Of a stretch of 25,372 bases of DNA, positions 13,919-21,080 are shown one piece after another. The notes below the pieces were generated by a model, which ran no database searches, was not told the origin of the DNA, and saw only the letters and a list, made by a program, of their open reading frames with translations. Position 1 is the stretch's first letter, and the number at the start of each line of letters is the position of its first letter. Both the position numbers and the translations under genes were made by a program. Origin of the DNA: Roseiarcus sp050015575 (GTDB lineage: Bacteria > Pseudomonadota > Alphaproteobacteria > Rhizobiales > Beijerinckiaceae); contig JBEKBD010000029.1 of the NCBI GenBank assembly GCA_050015575.1, forward strand, positions 1 through 25,372, given 5' to 3'.

Positions 13919-14932
13919 ATGGCTCTGCCTGAATTCACCATGCGTCAGCTCCTCGAGTCGGGCGCGCATTTCGGCCACCAGTCGCATCGCTGGAACCCCA
14001 AGATGGCGCCGTATATCTACGGCGTCCGCAATTCCATCCACATCATTGATCTCGCGCAGACCGTGCCGCTGCTGCACCACGCGTTGAAGACCGTCTCCGA
14101 CACCGTCGCCAAGGGCGGGCGGGTGCTGTTCGTCGGCACCAAGCGCCAGGCGGCGGCCGAGATCGCCGAGGCCGCCAAGCGCTCGGCGCAATATTTCGTC
14201 AATTCCCGCTGGCTCGGCGGCACGCTCACCAACTGGAAGACCATTTCGGCCTCGATTTCGCGGCTGCGCAAGCTCGACGAGATGCTCGGCGAAGGCGCCA
14301 AGGGCCTGACCAAGAAGGAGCGTCTGATGCTTTCGCGCGAGCGCGAGAAGCTGGAGAAGGCGCTCGGCGGCATCAAGGACATGGGCGGCGTGCCCGATCT
14401 GGTGTTCGTCGTCGACAGCAACAAGGAGGCGCTGGCGATCAAGGAGGCCAACCGGCTCAAGATTCCGGTCATCGCCATCCTCGACACCAACAGCGACCCC
14501 GACGGCATCACCCTGCCCGTTCCCGGCAACGACGACGCCAGTCGCGCCATCCAGCTTTATTGCGACCTGGTCGCGCGCGCGGCGATCGACGGCATCTCGC
14601 GCAGCCAGGGCGCAGCCGGCGTCGACCTCGGCGCCGCCGAGGCGCCGATCGCCGAGCCGTTGCCCGAACCCGGCGAGCCCGAGGCCTCCGGGGCCGAGCG
14701 TTTCGAGCTGCTGACCGCCCCGCGCGGCGCCCCCGACGATCTCGCCAAGCTCGCCGGCGTCGGCCCGCAGATCGTCAAGAAGCTCAACGATCACGGCGTG
14801 TTCCATTATTGGCAGATCGCCGCGTTGACCCAGGACGAGGCCGACAAGCTCGACGCCGATCTCAAGTTGAGCGGCCGCGTCGCCAGGGATCGTTGGGTCG
14901 ATCAGGCGCGCACGCTCACCGCCGCGGCCTGA
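13919..14932 (+). CDS. rpsB: 30S ribosomal protein S2 with C-terminal helix-hairpin-helix extension
   Basis: S2 binds the 30S head and platform junction and is needed for S1 attachment. The core is unmistakable: MRQLLESGAHFGHQSHRWNP at the N terminus, then FVNSRWLGGTLTNWKTI and IPVIAILDTNSDPDGI. At 337 residues it is about 95 longer than E. coli S2. The extra part is an acidic linker (about residues 238-270) and a helix-hairpin-helix-like domain (about 273-337; DDLAKLAGVGPQIVKKLND, then RVARDRWVDQA). Long S2 proteins of this kind are known in Rhizobiales. I chose the ATG at 13919 because GGAGAGGA precedes it and homology begins there; an upstream in-frame start at 13859 is unsupported. tsf follows. 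Confidence 0.97.
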   Translation: MALPEFTMRQLLESGAHFGHQSHRWNPKMAPYIYGVRNSIHIIDLAQTVPLLHHALKTVSDTVAKGGRVLFVGTKRQAAAEIAEAAKRSAQYFVNSRWLGGTLTNWKTISASISRLRKLDEMLGEGAKGLTKKERLMLSREREKLEKALGGIKDMGGVPDLVFVVDSNKEALAIKEANRLKIPVIAILDTNSDPDGITLPVPGNDDASRAIQLYCDLVARAAIDGISRSQGAAGVDLGAAEAPIAEPLPEPGEPEASGAERFELLTAPRGAPDDLAKLAGVGPQIVKKLNDHGVFHYWQIAALTQDEADKLDADLKLSGRVARDRWVDQARTLTAAA

Positions 14933-14945
14933 TCGGCCGCAGCAC

Positions 14946-14960
14946 GCGGGCTTCGCCCGC
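14946..14960 (+). terminator. rpsB-tsf intergenic hairpin (possible attenuator)
   Basis: GCGGGC-TTC-GCCCGC forms a tight six-pair hairpin between the rpsB stop and the tsf start, followed by a moderately T-rich stretch (CGCTTCGTTCGATTTC). It could reduce read-through into tsf or protect the rpsB message end. There is no true T run, so full termination is unlikely. Confidence 0.45.
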
Positions 14961-14994
14961 CGCTTCGTTCGATTTCATTCTGGGGAACATCGCC

Positions 14995-15888
14995 ATGGCC
15001 ACAATCACCGCCGCGCTGGTCAAAGACCTGCGCGAGAAGACCGGCGCCGGCAGGATGGACTGCAAGACCGCGCTCGGCGCGACGGCCGGCGACATCGAGG
15101 CGGCGATCGACTGGCTGCGCAAGAAGGGCCTGTCCAAGGCGGCCAAGAAAAGCGGCCGCGTCGCCGCGGAAGGGTTGGTCGGCGTCGCGGTCGAAGCCAA
15201 TTTCGGCGTCGTCGTCGAAGTGAACTCGGAAACCGATTTCGTCGCCCGCAACGACGACTTCCAGGCGCTGGCGCGCGGCGTCCTCGCGGTCGCGCTCGAC
15301 AAGGGCGCGGACGTCGACGCGGAGGCGGTCAAGGCCGCCCACTACCCCGGCGGCGGCACCGTCGCCGACGCCATCGCCAACGCCGTCGCCACCATCGGCG
15401 AGAACATCGCGCTGCGCCGCGCCCAAGGGCTGCATGTCGCGCACGGCGCCATCGGCAGCTACGTCCACAGCCAGATCGCCGACGGGCTCGGCCGTATCGG
15501 CGTTCTCGTCGCGCTCGAATCGACCGGCGCCCACGACGCCTTGGCAGCGTTCGGCCGTCGCGTAGCGATGCACGTCGCCGCCGCCAGCCCGCTCGCGCTC
15601 GACCCGCAGGGAATCGATCCGGCGACCATCGCGCGCGAAAAATCGGTGCTGAGGGAAAAGAACGCCGGCAAGCCGCCCCAGGTGCTGGAGAAGATCGTCG
15701 AATCGGGGCTCAAGACCTTTTACAAGGAGGTCTGCCTGCTCGATCAGCCTTTCGTCCACGATCCCGCCAAATCGGTCGCCCAGGCGATCAAGGAAGCGGA
15801 GAAGACGGTCGGCGCGCCGATCGCGGTTCGCGGCTTCGTCCGCTTCGCGCTCGGCGAAGGCGTCGAAAAGCCGGCCGAACCGGGTTAA
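14995..15888 (+). CDS. tsf: Translation elongation factor Ts
   Basis: EF-Ts exchanges GDP for GTP on EF-Tu in the cytoplasm. The 297-residue length is typical. The N-terminal UBA-like domain carries LREKTGAGRMDCKTALG, and the core shows the signature NSETDFVARNDDF that contacts EF-Tu. ALVKDLREKTGAG begins right after the chosen ATG at 14995, which is preceded by GGGGAA. A much longer open frame runs upstream through rpsB out of phase and is not coding. A strong intrinsic terminator follows 15 bases after the stop. Confidence 0.97.
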   Translation: MATITAALVKDLREKTGAGRMDCKTALGATAGDIEAAIDWLRKKGLSKAAKKSGRVAAEGLVGVAVEANFGVVVEVNSETDFVARNDDFQALARGVLAVALDKGADVDAEAVKAAHYPGGGTVADAIANAVATIGENIALRRAQGLHVAHGAIGSYVHSQIADGLGRIGVLVALESTGAHDALAAFGRRVAMHVAAASPLALDPQGIDPATIAREKSVLREKNAGKPPQVLEKIVESGLKTFYKEVCLLDQPFVHDPAKSVAQAIKEAEKTVGAPIAVRGFVRFALGEGVEKPAEPG

Positions 15889-15903
15889 GCTGGCGAATCA
15901 TCC

Positions 15904-15928
15904 GGGCGGCCCGCGTGGCCGCCCTTTT
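15904..15928 (+). terminator. Intrinsic terminator after tsf
   Basis: GGGCGGCC-CGCGT-GGCCGCCC is a perfect eight-pair stem followed directly by TTTT. It should end the rpsB-tsf transcript and separate it from pyrH, which starts 36 bases later. Confidence 0.9.
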
Positions 15929-15963
15929 CGCATCGGCCGGTCGTTTCGATGAGGAGATGAGCC

Positions 15964-16695
15964 TTGAGCGACAGCCAGCCCGCCAAACCGATGTTCGGCC
16001 GCGTCGTCGTCAAGCTGTCGGGCGAAGCGCTGATGGGGCCCGATCCCTTCGGCCTCAACGCGCCGACGCTGCAGCGCATCGCCGCCGATCTGAAGGCCGC
16101 GGCGGACCTCGGCGTGCAGGTCGCGGTGGTGGTCGGCGGCGGCAATTTCTTTCGCGGCCTGCTCGGCGCCGACAAGGGCATCGAACGCGCGCGCGCGGAT
16201 TCGATCGGTATGCTCGCCACGGTGATGAACGCGCTGGCGATGGAGGGCGCGCTGGAGCGCATCGGCCAACCCGCGCGCGTCCTATCCGCCGTGGCGATGC
16301 CCTCGCAGTGCCAGCCCTATTCGCGTCAGGCGGCGCTCGCCCATCTCGTCAAACATCGGATCATTCTTCTCGCCGGCGGCACCGGCAACCCGTTCTTCAC
16401 CACCGACACCGGCGCCGCGCTGCGCGCGGCCGAACTCTCCTGCGACGCGGTGATGAAGGCGACGCAGGTCGACGGCGTCTACTCCGCCGATCCCAAGAAA
16501 GACCCGACCGCCAAGCGCTACGAGCGTCTCACTCACGACGAGGCGATCGCGCGCAATCTCAAGATCATGGACACCGCCGCCTTCGCCCTGGCGCGCGACA
16601 ACGGCATCCCGATCGTGGTGTTCTCGATCGACGAACCCGGCGCGATCCGCGCCGCGCTGCTCGGCCGCGGCCGCGCCACCTACGTCATGCCCTAA
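15964..16695 (+). CDS. pyrH: Uridylate (UMP) kinase
   Basis: PyrH phosphorylates UMP to UDP in pyrimidine nucleotide synthesis; the bacterial enzyme is a hexamer of the amino-acid-kinase fold, regulated by GTP and UTP. The 243 residues show VVVKLSGEALMG with K17, VVVGGGNFFRG, and GGTGNPFFTTDTGAALRAAE, all typical. The start appears to be TTG at 15964 (MSDSQPAKP), preceded by GAGGAG at 15950-15955; the nearby ATGs are out of frame or stop at once. It follows tsf as in most alphaproteobacteria, but beyond the tsf terminator. The usual next gene, frr, is absent and an MFS transporter follows. Confidence 0.97.
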   Translation: MSDSQPAKPMFGRVVVKLSGEALMGPDPFGLNAPTLQRIAADLKAAADLGVQVAVVVGGGNFFRGLLGADKGIERARADSIGMLATVMNALAMEGALERIGQPARVLSAVAMPSQCQPYSRQAALAHLVKHRIILLAGGTGNPFFTTDTGAALRAAELSCDAVMKATQVDGVYSADPKKDPTAKRYERLTHDEAIARNLKIMDTAAFALARDNGIPIVVFSIDEPGAIRAALLGRGRATYVMP

Positions 16696-16762
16696 AGGCG
16701 CTGGCGCGCCGCGACCGGACGCCCTATTGCGCCGGGCGGGAAACCGCGCTCAATTGGCAAGG

Positions 16763-16788
16763 GACGCTCGGGCAAAGCGCCGAGCGTC
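16763..16788. promoter_or_regulatory. Nine-base perfect dyad in front of the MFS gene
   Basis: GACGCTCGG and CCGAGCGTC are perfect inverted repeats separated by eight bases, ending two bases before the G-rich ribosome-binding site (16791-16797) of the transporter gene. It could be an operator, or an mRNA hairpin controlling translation. There is no T run, so it is not a standard terminator for pyrH. Confidence 0.5.
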
Positions 16789-16802
16789 AAGGGGGGGCGA
16801 AC

Positions 16803-18134
16803 ATGGCGACGACGGACATCGAGCGGCGCACCGCGTCGCGGGTCATCTGGCGATTCATACCGTTTCTGATTCTCTGCTATTTCGTCGCCTATCTCGACCG
16901 CGTCAACGTCAGCTTCGCCAAGCTGACCATGGACGCGGACATCGGCATCACCGACACGATGTTCGGCTTCGGCGCCGGCGTGTTCTTCCTCGCCTATTTT
17001 CTGTTCGAGGTCCCCTCCAACCTGATGCTCGACCGCTTCGGCGCCCGGCGTTGGATCGCGCGCATCATGTTCACCTGGGGCCTCGTCTCCGGCGCGACGG
17101 CGTTCATCCCGTCCATCTCCAAGGCGACCGGCATCAGCGGCGAATACACGTTCTACGCCCTGCGAATCCTGCTCGGCTTCGCCGAGGCCGGGTTCTTCCC
17201 CGGCATCATCTTCTTCCTCACGCTATGGTTCCCCTCGAGCTATCGCGCGCGAATCGTCGGCTACTTCATGGCCGCGGTGCCGCTGTCGACGGCGCTGGGC
17301 TCTCCGGTTTCGGCGGCGCTGCTCGGGCTCAACGGCGTCGGCGGAATCTCGGGATGGCAGTGGCTGTTCATCGTTGAAGCCGTCCCCTCGCTGATCCTCG
17401 CCGTCGTCACCTTCTTCTATCTGACCGATCGGCCGGCGGATGCGGCCTGGCTCGACGACGAGCAGCGCGCCTGGCTCACCCGACGGCTCGCCTCGGAAGA
17501 GAAGGTTCGCGGCGCCGTCTCGCCCGCCAGCGTGCTCAAGAGCCTCTACGACATCCGCGTGCTGGCGCTGTCGGCAGTCTATTTCGGCGTCGTTGCGTGC
17601 CTCTACGGCGTCGGCTTCTGGATGCCGACGATCGTCAAGGGCTTCGGCGTCACGATCGCCGCGACCGGCTGGATCAACGCGGTCCCCTATCTCATCGGCT
17701 TTTTCGCCATGGTCTGGTGGGGGATGCGCTCGGACGCGCGGATGGAGCGGATGGGCCATCTCGCCGTGGCGTTGGCGCTGACGGCGATCGGCGTCGGCGC
17801 TTCCGCCTTCCTGGCCGATCCCTTGCTCAAGATGATCGCGCTGACGCTCGGCGGCGTCGGCGTGTTTGCGGCGCTGCCGGTGTTCTGGACTCTGCCGACG
17901 GCGATCCTTTCGGGCGCGACGGCGGCGGCGGGAATCGCGGCGATCAATTCGCTCGGCAATCTCGCCGGCTATTTCGGCCCGTTCGCCGTCGGCTGGATCA
18001 AGGACGCCACCGGCAGTTTCGCCTGGGGTCTGACCGCCATCGCGGCCTGCGCCGCGATCGCGCTGGTCGTCGCGCTGGTCCTCGGCCACGACTCGGCGCT
18101 GGAGCGGCCGCCCGAGGAACCGCGCGGTCCTTGA
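16803..18134 (+). CDS. MFS transporter, anion:cation symporter (ACS) type
   Basis: This 443-residue inner-membrane protein has about 12 hydrophobic segments in two halves, with a hydrophilic loop in the middle (about residues 208-245). The N terminus, IPFLILCYFVAYLDRVNVSF, and the following FEVPSNLMLDRFGARRWIAR are the signatures of the ACS family (tartrate, phthalate, 4-hydroxyphenylacetate and related organic-anion permeases). The substrate is probably an organic acid, but it cannot be named from the sequence. The ATG at 16803 follows a GGGGGGG ribosome-binding site. An open frame continues upstream antisense-like through pyrH and is not coding. No catabolic partner genes are adjacent. Confidence 0.93.
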   Translation: MATTDIERRTASRVIWRFIPFLILCYFVAYLDRVNVSFAKLTMDADIGITDTMFGFGAGVFFLAYFLFEVPSNLMLDRFGARRWIARIMFTWGLVSGATAFIPSISKATGISGEYTFYALRILLGFAEAGFFPGIIFFLTLWFPSSYRARIVGYFMAAVPLSTALGSPVSAALLGLNGVGGISGWQWLFIVEAVPSLILAVVTFFYLTDRPADAAWLDDEQRAWLTRRLASEEKVRGAVSPASVLKSLYDIRVLALSAVYFGVVACLYGVGFWMPTIVKGFGVTIAATGWINAVPYLIGFFAMVWWGMRSDARMERMGHLAVALALTAIGVGASAFLADPLLKMIALTLGGVGVFAALPVFWTLPTAILSGATAAAGIAAINSLGNLAGYFGPFAVGWIKDATGSFAWGLTAIAACAAIALVVALVLGHDSALERPPEEPRGP

Positions 18135-18194
18135 CCGCCGCGCCGGGCCGTTCGGCGGCGGCGACGGCGCGGCGAGCGCCGGCCTGAGCCTGCG

Positions 18195-19074
18195 ATGCGC
18201 GAGGGAGGCTGCGACGTCGATCCCGTCCCCCCAAGCCGACGCCGCCGATCAGGCCGCGTATTGGAACGGCCCCGGCGCGCGGCGCTGGACCGGCTGCGAC
18301 GAGACGCCGGACGCCGTTTTCGCGCCGATCGCCGCAATGCTCACCGCGCGAGCCGGCGTCGCGCCCGGCGAGCGCGTCATCGACATCGGCTGCGGCTGCG
18401 GCGGGACCACGCGCGAACTCGCCTTGCGCGTCGGCGCCGAGGGCCGCGCGATCGGCGTCGACGTTTCCGCGCCGATGATCGCGCGGGCGCGCGAGCGGTC
18501 GGGCGCGGCGAGCGCCGCCGAATTCATCGTCGCCGACGCCGCTGCGCATGAATTTGCGCCGGGGTGGGCGGACCTCTTGTTCTCGCGCTTCGGCGTGATG
18601 TTCTTCGCCGATCCCGTCCCAGCCTTCGCCAACCTGCGCACGGGGCTGACGCGCGGCGGCCGCGTCGTCTTCGCCTGCTGGCGCGAGATCACGCGCAATC
18701 CCTGGCAGACGATCGCGTTGGAGGCGGCGTGCAAGCATGTTCCGCGCCCGCCCGAAATCGGCCCTGACGACCCCGGCCCGTTTTCCTTCGCCGACGAGGC
18801 GCGCGTGCGGCGGATTCTCGGCACCGCCGGGTTCGGACAAATCGCGCTGACGCCGGTCGAGCTCGAACTCGACCTCGCCGCCGGCGGCGGCCTCGAAGCG
18901 GCGGTCGCCGCGTTGCAGCAGATCGGCGCCGCCGCCCGCGCGCTCGAAGGCCAACCCGACGATCGGCGCGCCGTCGCGCTCGCCGCGATCCGCGCCGCGC
19001 TGGCGCCCCACCAGCGCGGCATGAGCCTGCCGCTCGGCGCCGCGATCTGGATCGTCGAGGCGCTCAATCCGTGA
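18195..19074 (+). CDS. Class I SAM-dependent methyltransferase, apparent frameshift near the start
   Basis: The main frame has the SAM-binding motif ERVIDIGCGCGGTTREL, followed by GVDVSAPMI and a C-terminal region typical of UbiE/COQ5-like methyltransferases. Family-like coding (ADQAAYWNGPGARRW) begins already at about 18238 in this frame, but no ATG, GTG or TTG lies upstream of it after the MFS stop. The first ATG in frame is 18337, inside the domain. An ATG at 18195 lies one frame off. If one C is removed from the C6 run at 18227-18232, it joins the body as MREGGCDVDPVPQADAADQ. So the gene either carries a +1 insertion (true or a sequencing error) or starts unusually. The substrate is unknown. 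The stop overlaps a possible GTG start of the next gene. Confidence 0.8.
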
Positions 19075-19127
19075 AGCCGAGCGGGGGATCGGCCCGGCGC
19101 CGCGCAAGGTTTTACGAAGACGCGAGC

Positions 19128-19454
19128 ATGATGTATCGTGCCTCGATGAGCCGCGAAAACAGCGCTGTGGATGAAGCGCGCAGCATGAGCGTGGGCATCG
19201 TGCGCCGCCATCTTCCCGATCCCGCGTATAGGATATTCCTGTTCGGTTCGCGCGCGCGCGGAACCGCGCACGAGCGATCCGACATCGATATCAGCATCGA
19301 CGGGCCTCTGCCCGTGCCCTATGAAATTCTCGCGACGATCATCGACGAAATCGGGGAATCGCCGACGCTCTATTCCGTCGACGTCGTCGATCTCAAGCGC
19401 GCGCCCGCGCCGTTTCGCGCCGTCGCGTTGGAGCGCGCGACGGAAATCGCATGA
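19128..19454 (+). CDS. MNT-type nucleotidyltransferase (MntA-like antitoxin)
   Basis: This minimal nucleotidyltransferase, 108 residues from the ATG at 19128, contains the complete catalytic pattern G-S-x10-D-x-D (GSRARGTAHERSDIDISIDG, G40, S41, D52, D54) and a third acidic residue in SVDVVDLK (D85). In the known MntA/HepT systems such a protein adds AMP to the HEPN toxin and so inactivates it. Its stop overlaps the HEPN gene start (ATGA, 19451-19454), supporting the pairing. The start is uncertain: GTG at 19071 overlaps the methyltransferase stop, and ATG at 19131 or 19146 is also possible. No strong ribosome-binding site decides between them. Confidence 0.87.
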   Translation: MMYRASMSRENSAVDEARSMSVGIVRRHLPDPAYRIFLFGSRARGTAHERSDIDISIDGPLPVPYEILATIIDEIGESPTLYSVDVVDLKRAPAPFRAVALERATEIA

Positions 19455-19825
19455 CGAAGCTCCCTTCGCTCAGGAAAGACCTCGCCTCCGCGATCGCGCG
19501 GCTGGAAGAAGCGCTGGCGTTGCCGAAGGATTCCATCGTGCGCGATTCGGCCATTCAACGCTTCAAGATCGCTTTCGAGCTGTGCTGGAAGACGCTCAAG
19601 GCGTTTCTCGAGGAGGAGCACAACGCCCTCTGCACTTCGCCGCGCACCTGTTTCAAGGCGGCGTTCAAGAACGCGATGATCGGCGACGATCCCTTCTGGA
19701 TCGATATGACGAAATTGCGCAACTACACCGTGCATACTTACAACGAGAGCCTCGCCGAATACGTCTACGCGCGACTGCCGGCCTGCGCAGCGAGGTTTCG
19801 CGAAGCGCTGGCGGCGACGGCGTAA
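19451..19825 (+). CDS. HEPN-domain toxin / HI0074-type nucleotidyltransferase-associated protein (HepT-like)
   Basis: The 124-residue helical protein matches the HI0074/NTase substrate-binding family, with FKIAFELCWKTLKAFLEE and LRNYTVHTYNE. It retains the HEPN ribonuclease motif R-x4-H-x-Y (R90, H95, Y97), so it could be an active RNase toxin whose tyrosine or nearby residues are AMPylated by the upstream MNT protein. An older view of the same family is a substrate-binding subunit for the nucleotidyltransferase; the intact motif favours the toxin reading, but this is inference. It starts within the stop of the partner gene and converges with murG 151 bases away. Confidence 0.87.
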   Translation: MTKLPSLRKDLASAIARLEEALALPKDSIVRDSAIQRFKIAFELCWKTLKAFLEEEHNALCTSPRTCFKAAFKNAMIGDDPFWIDMTKLRNYTVHTYNESLAEYVYARLPACAARFREALAATA

Positions 19826-19902
19826 AGCACGGAGCGAACGCGGCGCCCCGCGGCAATGACCGGTTGCGAGAATCGCCCCGGCCTCGCGGCGCGCGAGCGG
19901 GC

Positions 19903-19918
19903 GGCGGCACATGCCGCC
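19903..19918. terminator. Hairpin between convergent HEPN and murG genes
   Basis: GGCGGC-ACAT-GCCGCC is a perfect six-pair hairpin in the 151-base gap between the two converging stops. It could serve both directions, but neither side has a real T run. An ATGGCG/CGCCAT dyad follows at about 19938-19958. Confidence 0.35.
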
Positions 19919-19976
19919 ATTCGCTCTTGGGAATCGAGTATGGCGTCGCGGCGTCGCCATGAAGCCGGACGGCCGG

Positions 19977-21080
19977 TCAACTTCCCGGCCGCGCGATTCC
20001 CATGACGAGATCCGCCAGCCGCTCCGCCGCGTCGGCGACCCCCGCGGCCTTGGCGGCTTTCGCGGATGCGATCAGTCTCGTCGGATCGGCCAACGCCGCG
20101 CGCAGCAGCTCGGCGAGCCGCTCGGGCGTGAACACGGTTTGCGGGATCACCGTCGCGGCGCCGCTCGCCGCGAGCGCGGCGGCGTTGGCGGCCTGGTCCT
20201 GGTCGAGCGCGTGCGGGAACGGCACCAGAATCGACGGCCGGCCGATGACCGCGAGTTCGGCGACCGTCGAGGCGCCGGCGCGGGCGATGACGAGATGCGA
20301 AGCCGCGATGCGCTGGGGAAGGTCGGCGAAGAACTCGGCGAGTTCGACGGGAAAGCTCAGCTCCGCGCACGCCGCGGCGACGCGGGCCTTGTCTTCGCCG
20401 CGCGCCTGCATGGTCAGGCGGATGCGCCCGCGCTCCTCTGTCGCGAGCAGCGCCAGCGCGGCGGGCGCGACGTCGGCCATCACCCGCGCACCCTGCGAGC
20501 CGCCGGTGATCAACACGCGCAGGCGCCCCTCCGCGAAATCGGGGTACGGCGTCGCGGCGGCGGCGATCACGTTGGCGCGCACGGGATTGCCGGTGTAACG
20601 CGCCTTGGCGGCGAGCGCGCCGTCGACGCCCTGGAGTTCGGGAAAGCCGGTCGCGATCAGCGATGCGCGCGAGGCGAGGAATCGGTTGGCGCGGCCGATC
20701 ACCGCGTTCTGCTCGTGCAGCGCGCTCGGCAGGCCCAAAGCCCAAGCCGCGGTCAACGGCGGCACGGTCGGATAGCCGCCGAAGCCGACGACGGCGCGGG
20801 GCTTGAGCCAGCCGAGCAGCAGCAGCGCCGAAGCGAGGCCGGCGCCGAGCGTCAGCGCCGCGAGCGCCTTGCTCAGCGCCCCGGCGCCGGTCGTCGTCGC
20901 CGAGGGAAGGGCGTGGATGGCGCGGGCGGGGAAATCCCCGCCGTACTTGAGCCCGCGATCGTCGGTGACGAGCTCCACCGCCGCGCCGCGACGCCCCAGC
21001 GCCGCCGCCAGCGCGGCGGCGGGAAAGAGGTGTCCGCCGGTCCCGCCGGCCGCCAGCAGAATGCAGCGCGGCTCGCTCAC
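19977..21080 (-). CDS. murG: UDP-GlcNAc:lipid I N-acetylglucosaminyltransferase
   Basis: MurG converts lipid I to lipid II on the inner face of the cytoplasmic membrane, the last intracellular step of peptidoglycan precursor synthesis (GT28). The 367 residues contain the N-terminal glycine loop GGTGGHLFPA (residues 12-21), GFGGYPTVPP, HEQNAVIGRANR, ITGGSQGAR and the UDP-GlcNAc-binding region ARAGASTVAELAVIGRP with PHALDQDQAANA. The start is GTG at 21080, overlapping the ftsW stop as GTGA; there is no clear ribosome-binding site, so translation is probably coupled. murC, its normal next neighbour, is missing. Confidence 0.97.
   Translation of the reverse strand: MSEPRCILLAAGGTGGHLFPAAALAAALGRRGAAVELVTDDRGLKYGGDFPARAIHALPSATTTGAGALSKALAALTLGAGLASALLLLGWLKPRAVVGFGGYPTVPPLTAAWALGLPSALHEQNAVIGRANRFLASRASLIATGFPELQGVDGALAAKARYTGNPVRANVIAAAATPYPDFAEGRLRVLITGGSQGARVMADVAPAALALLATEERGRIRLTMQARGEDKARVAAACAELSFPVELAEFFADLPQRIAASHLVIARAGASTVAELAVIGRPSILVPFPHALDQDQAANAAALAASGAATVIPQTVFTPERLAELLRAALADPTRLIASAKAAKAAGVADAAERLADLVMGIARPGS

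Noticed and set aside
13421..14806. A long minus-strand frame opposite rpsB
   Set aside because: It is antisense to a certain ribosomal protein gene. Its left part only mirrors the malQ-end remnant at 13635-13757, which helped reveal that repeat.
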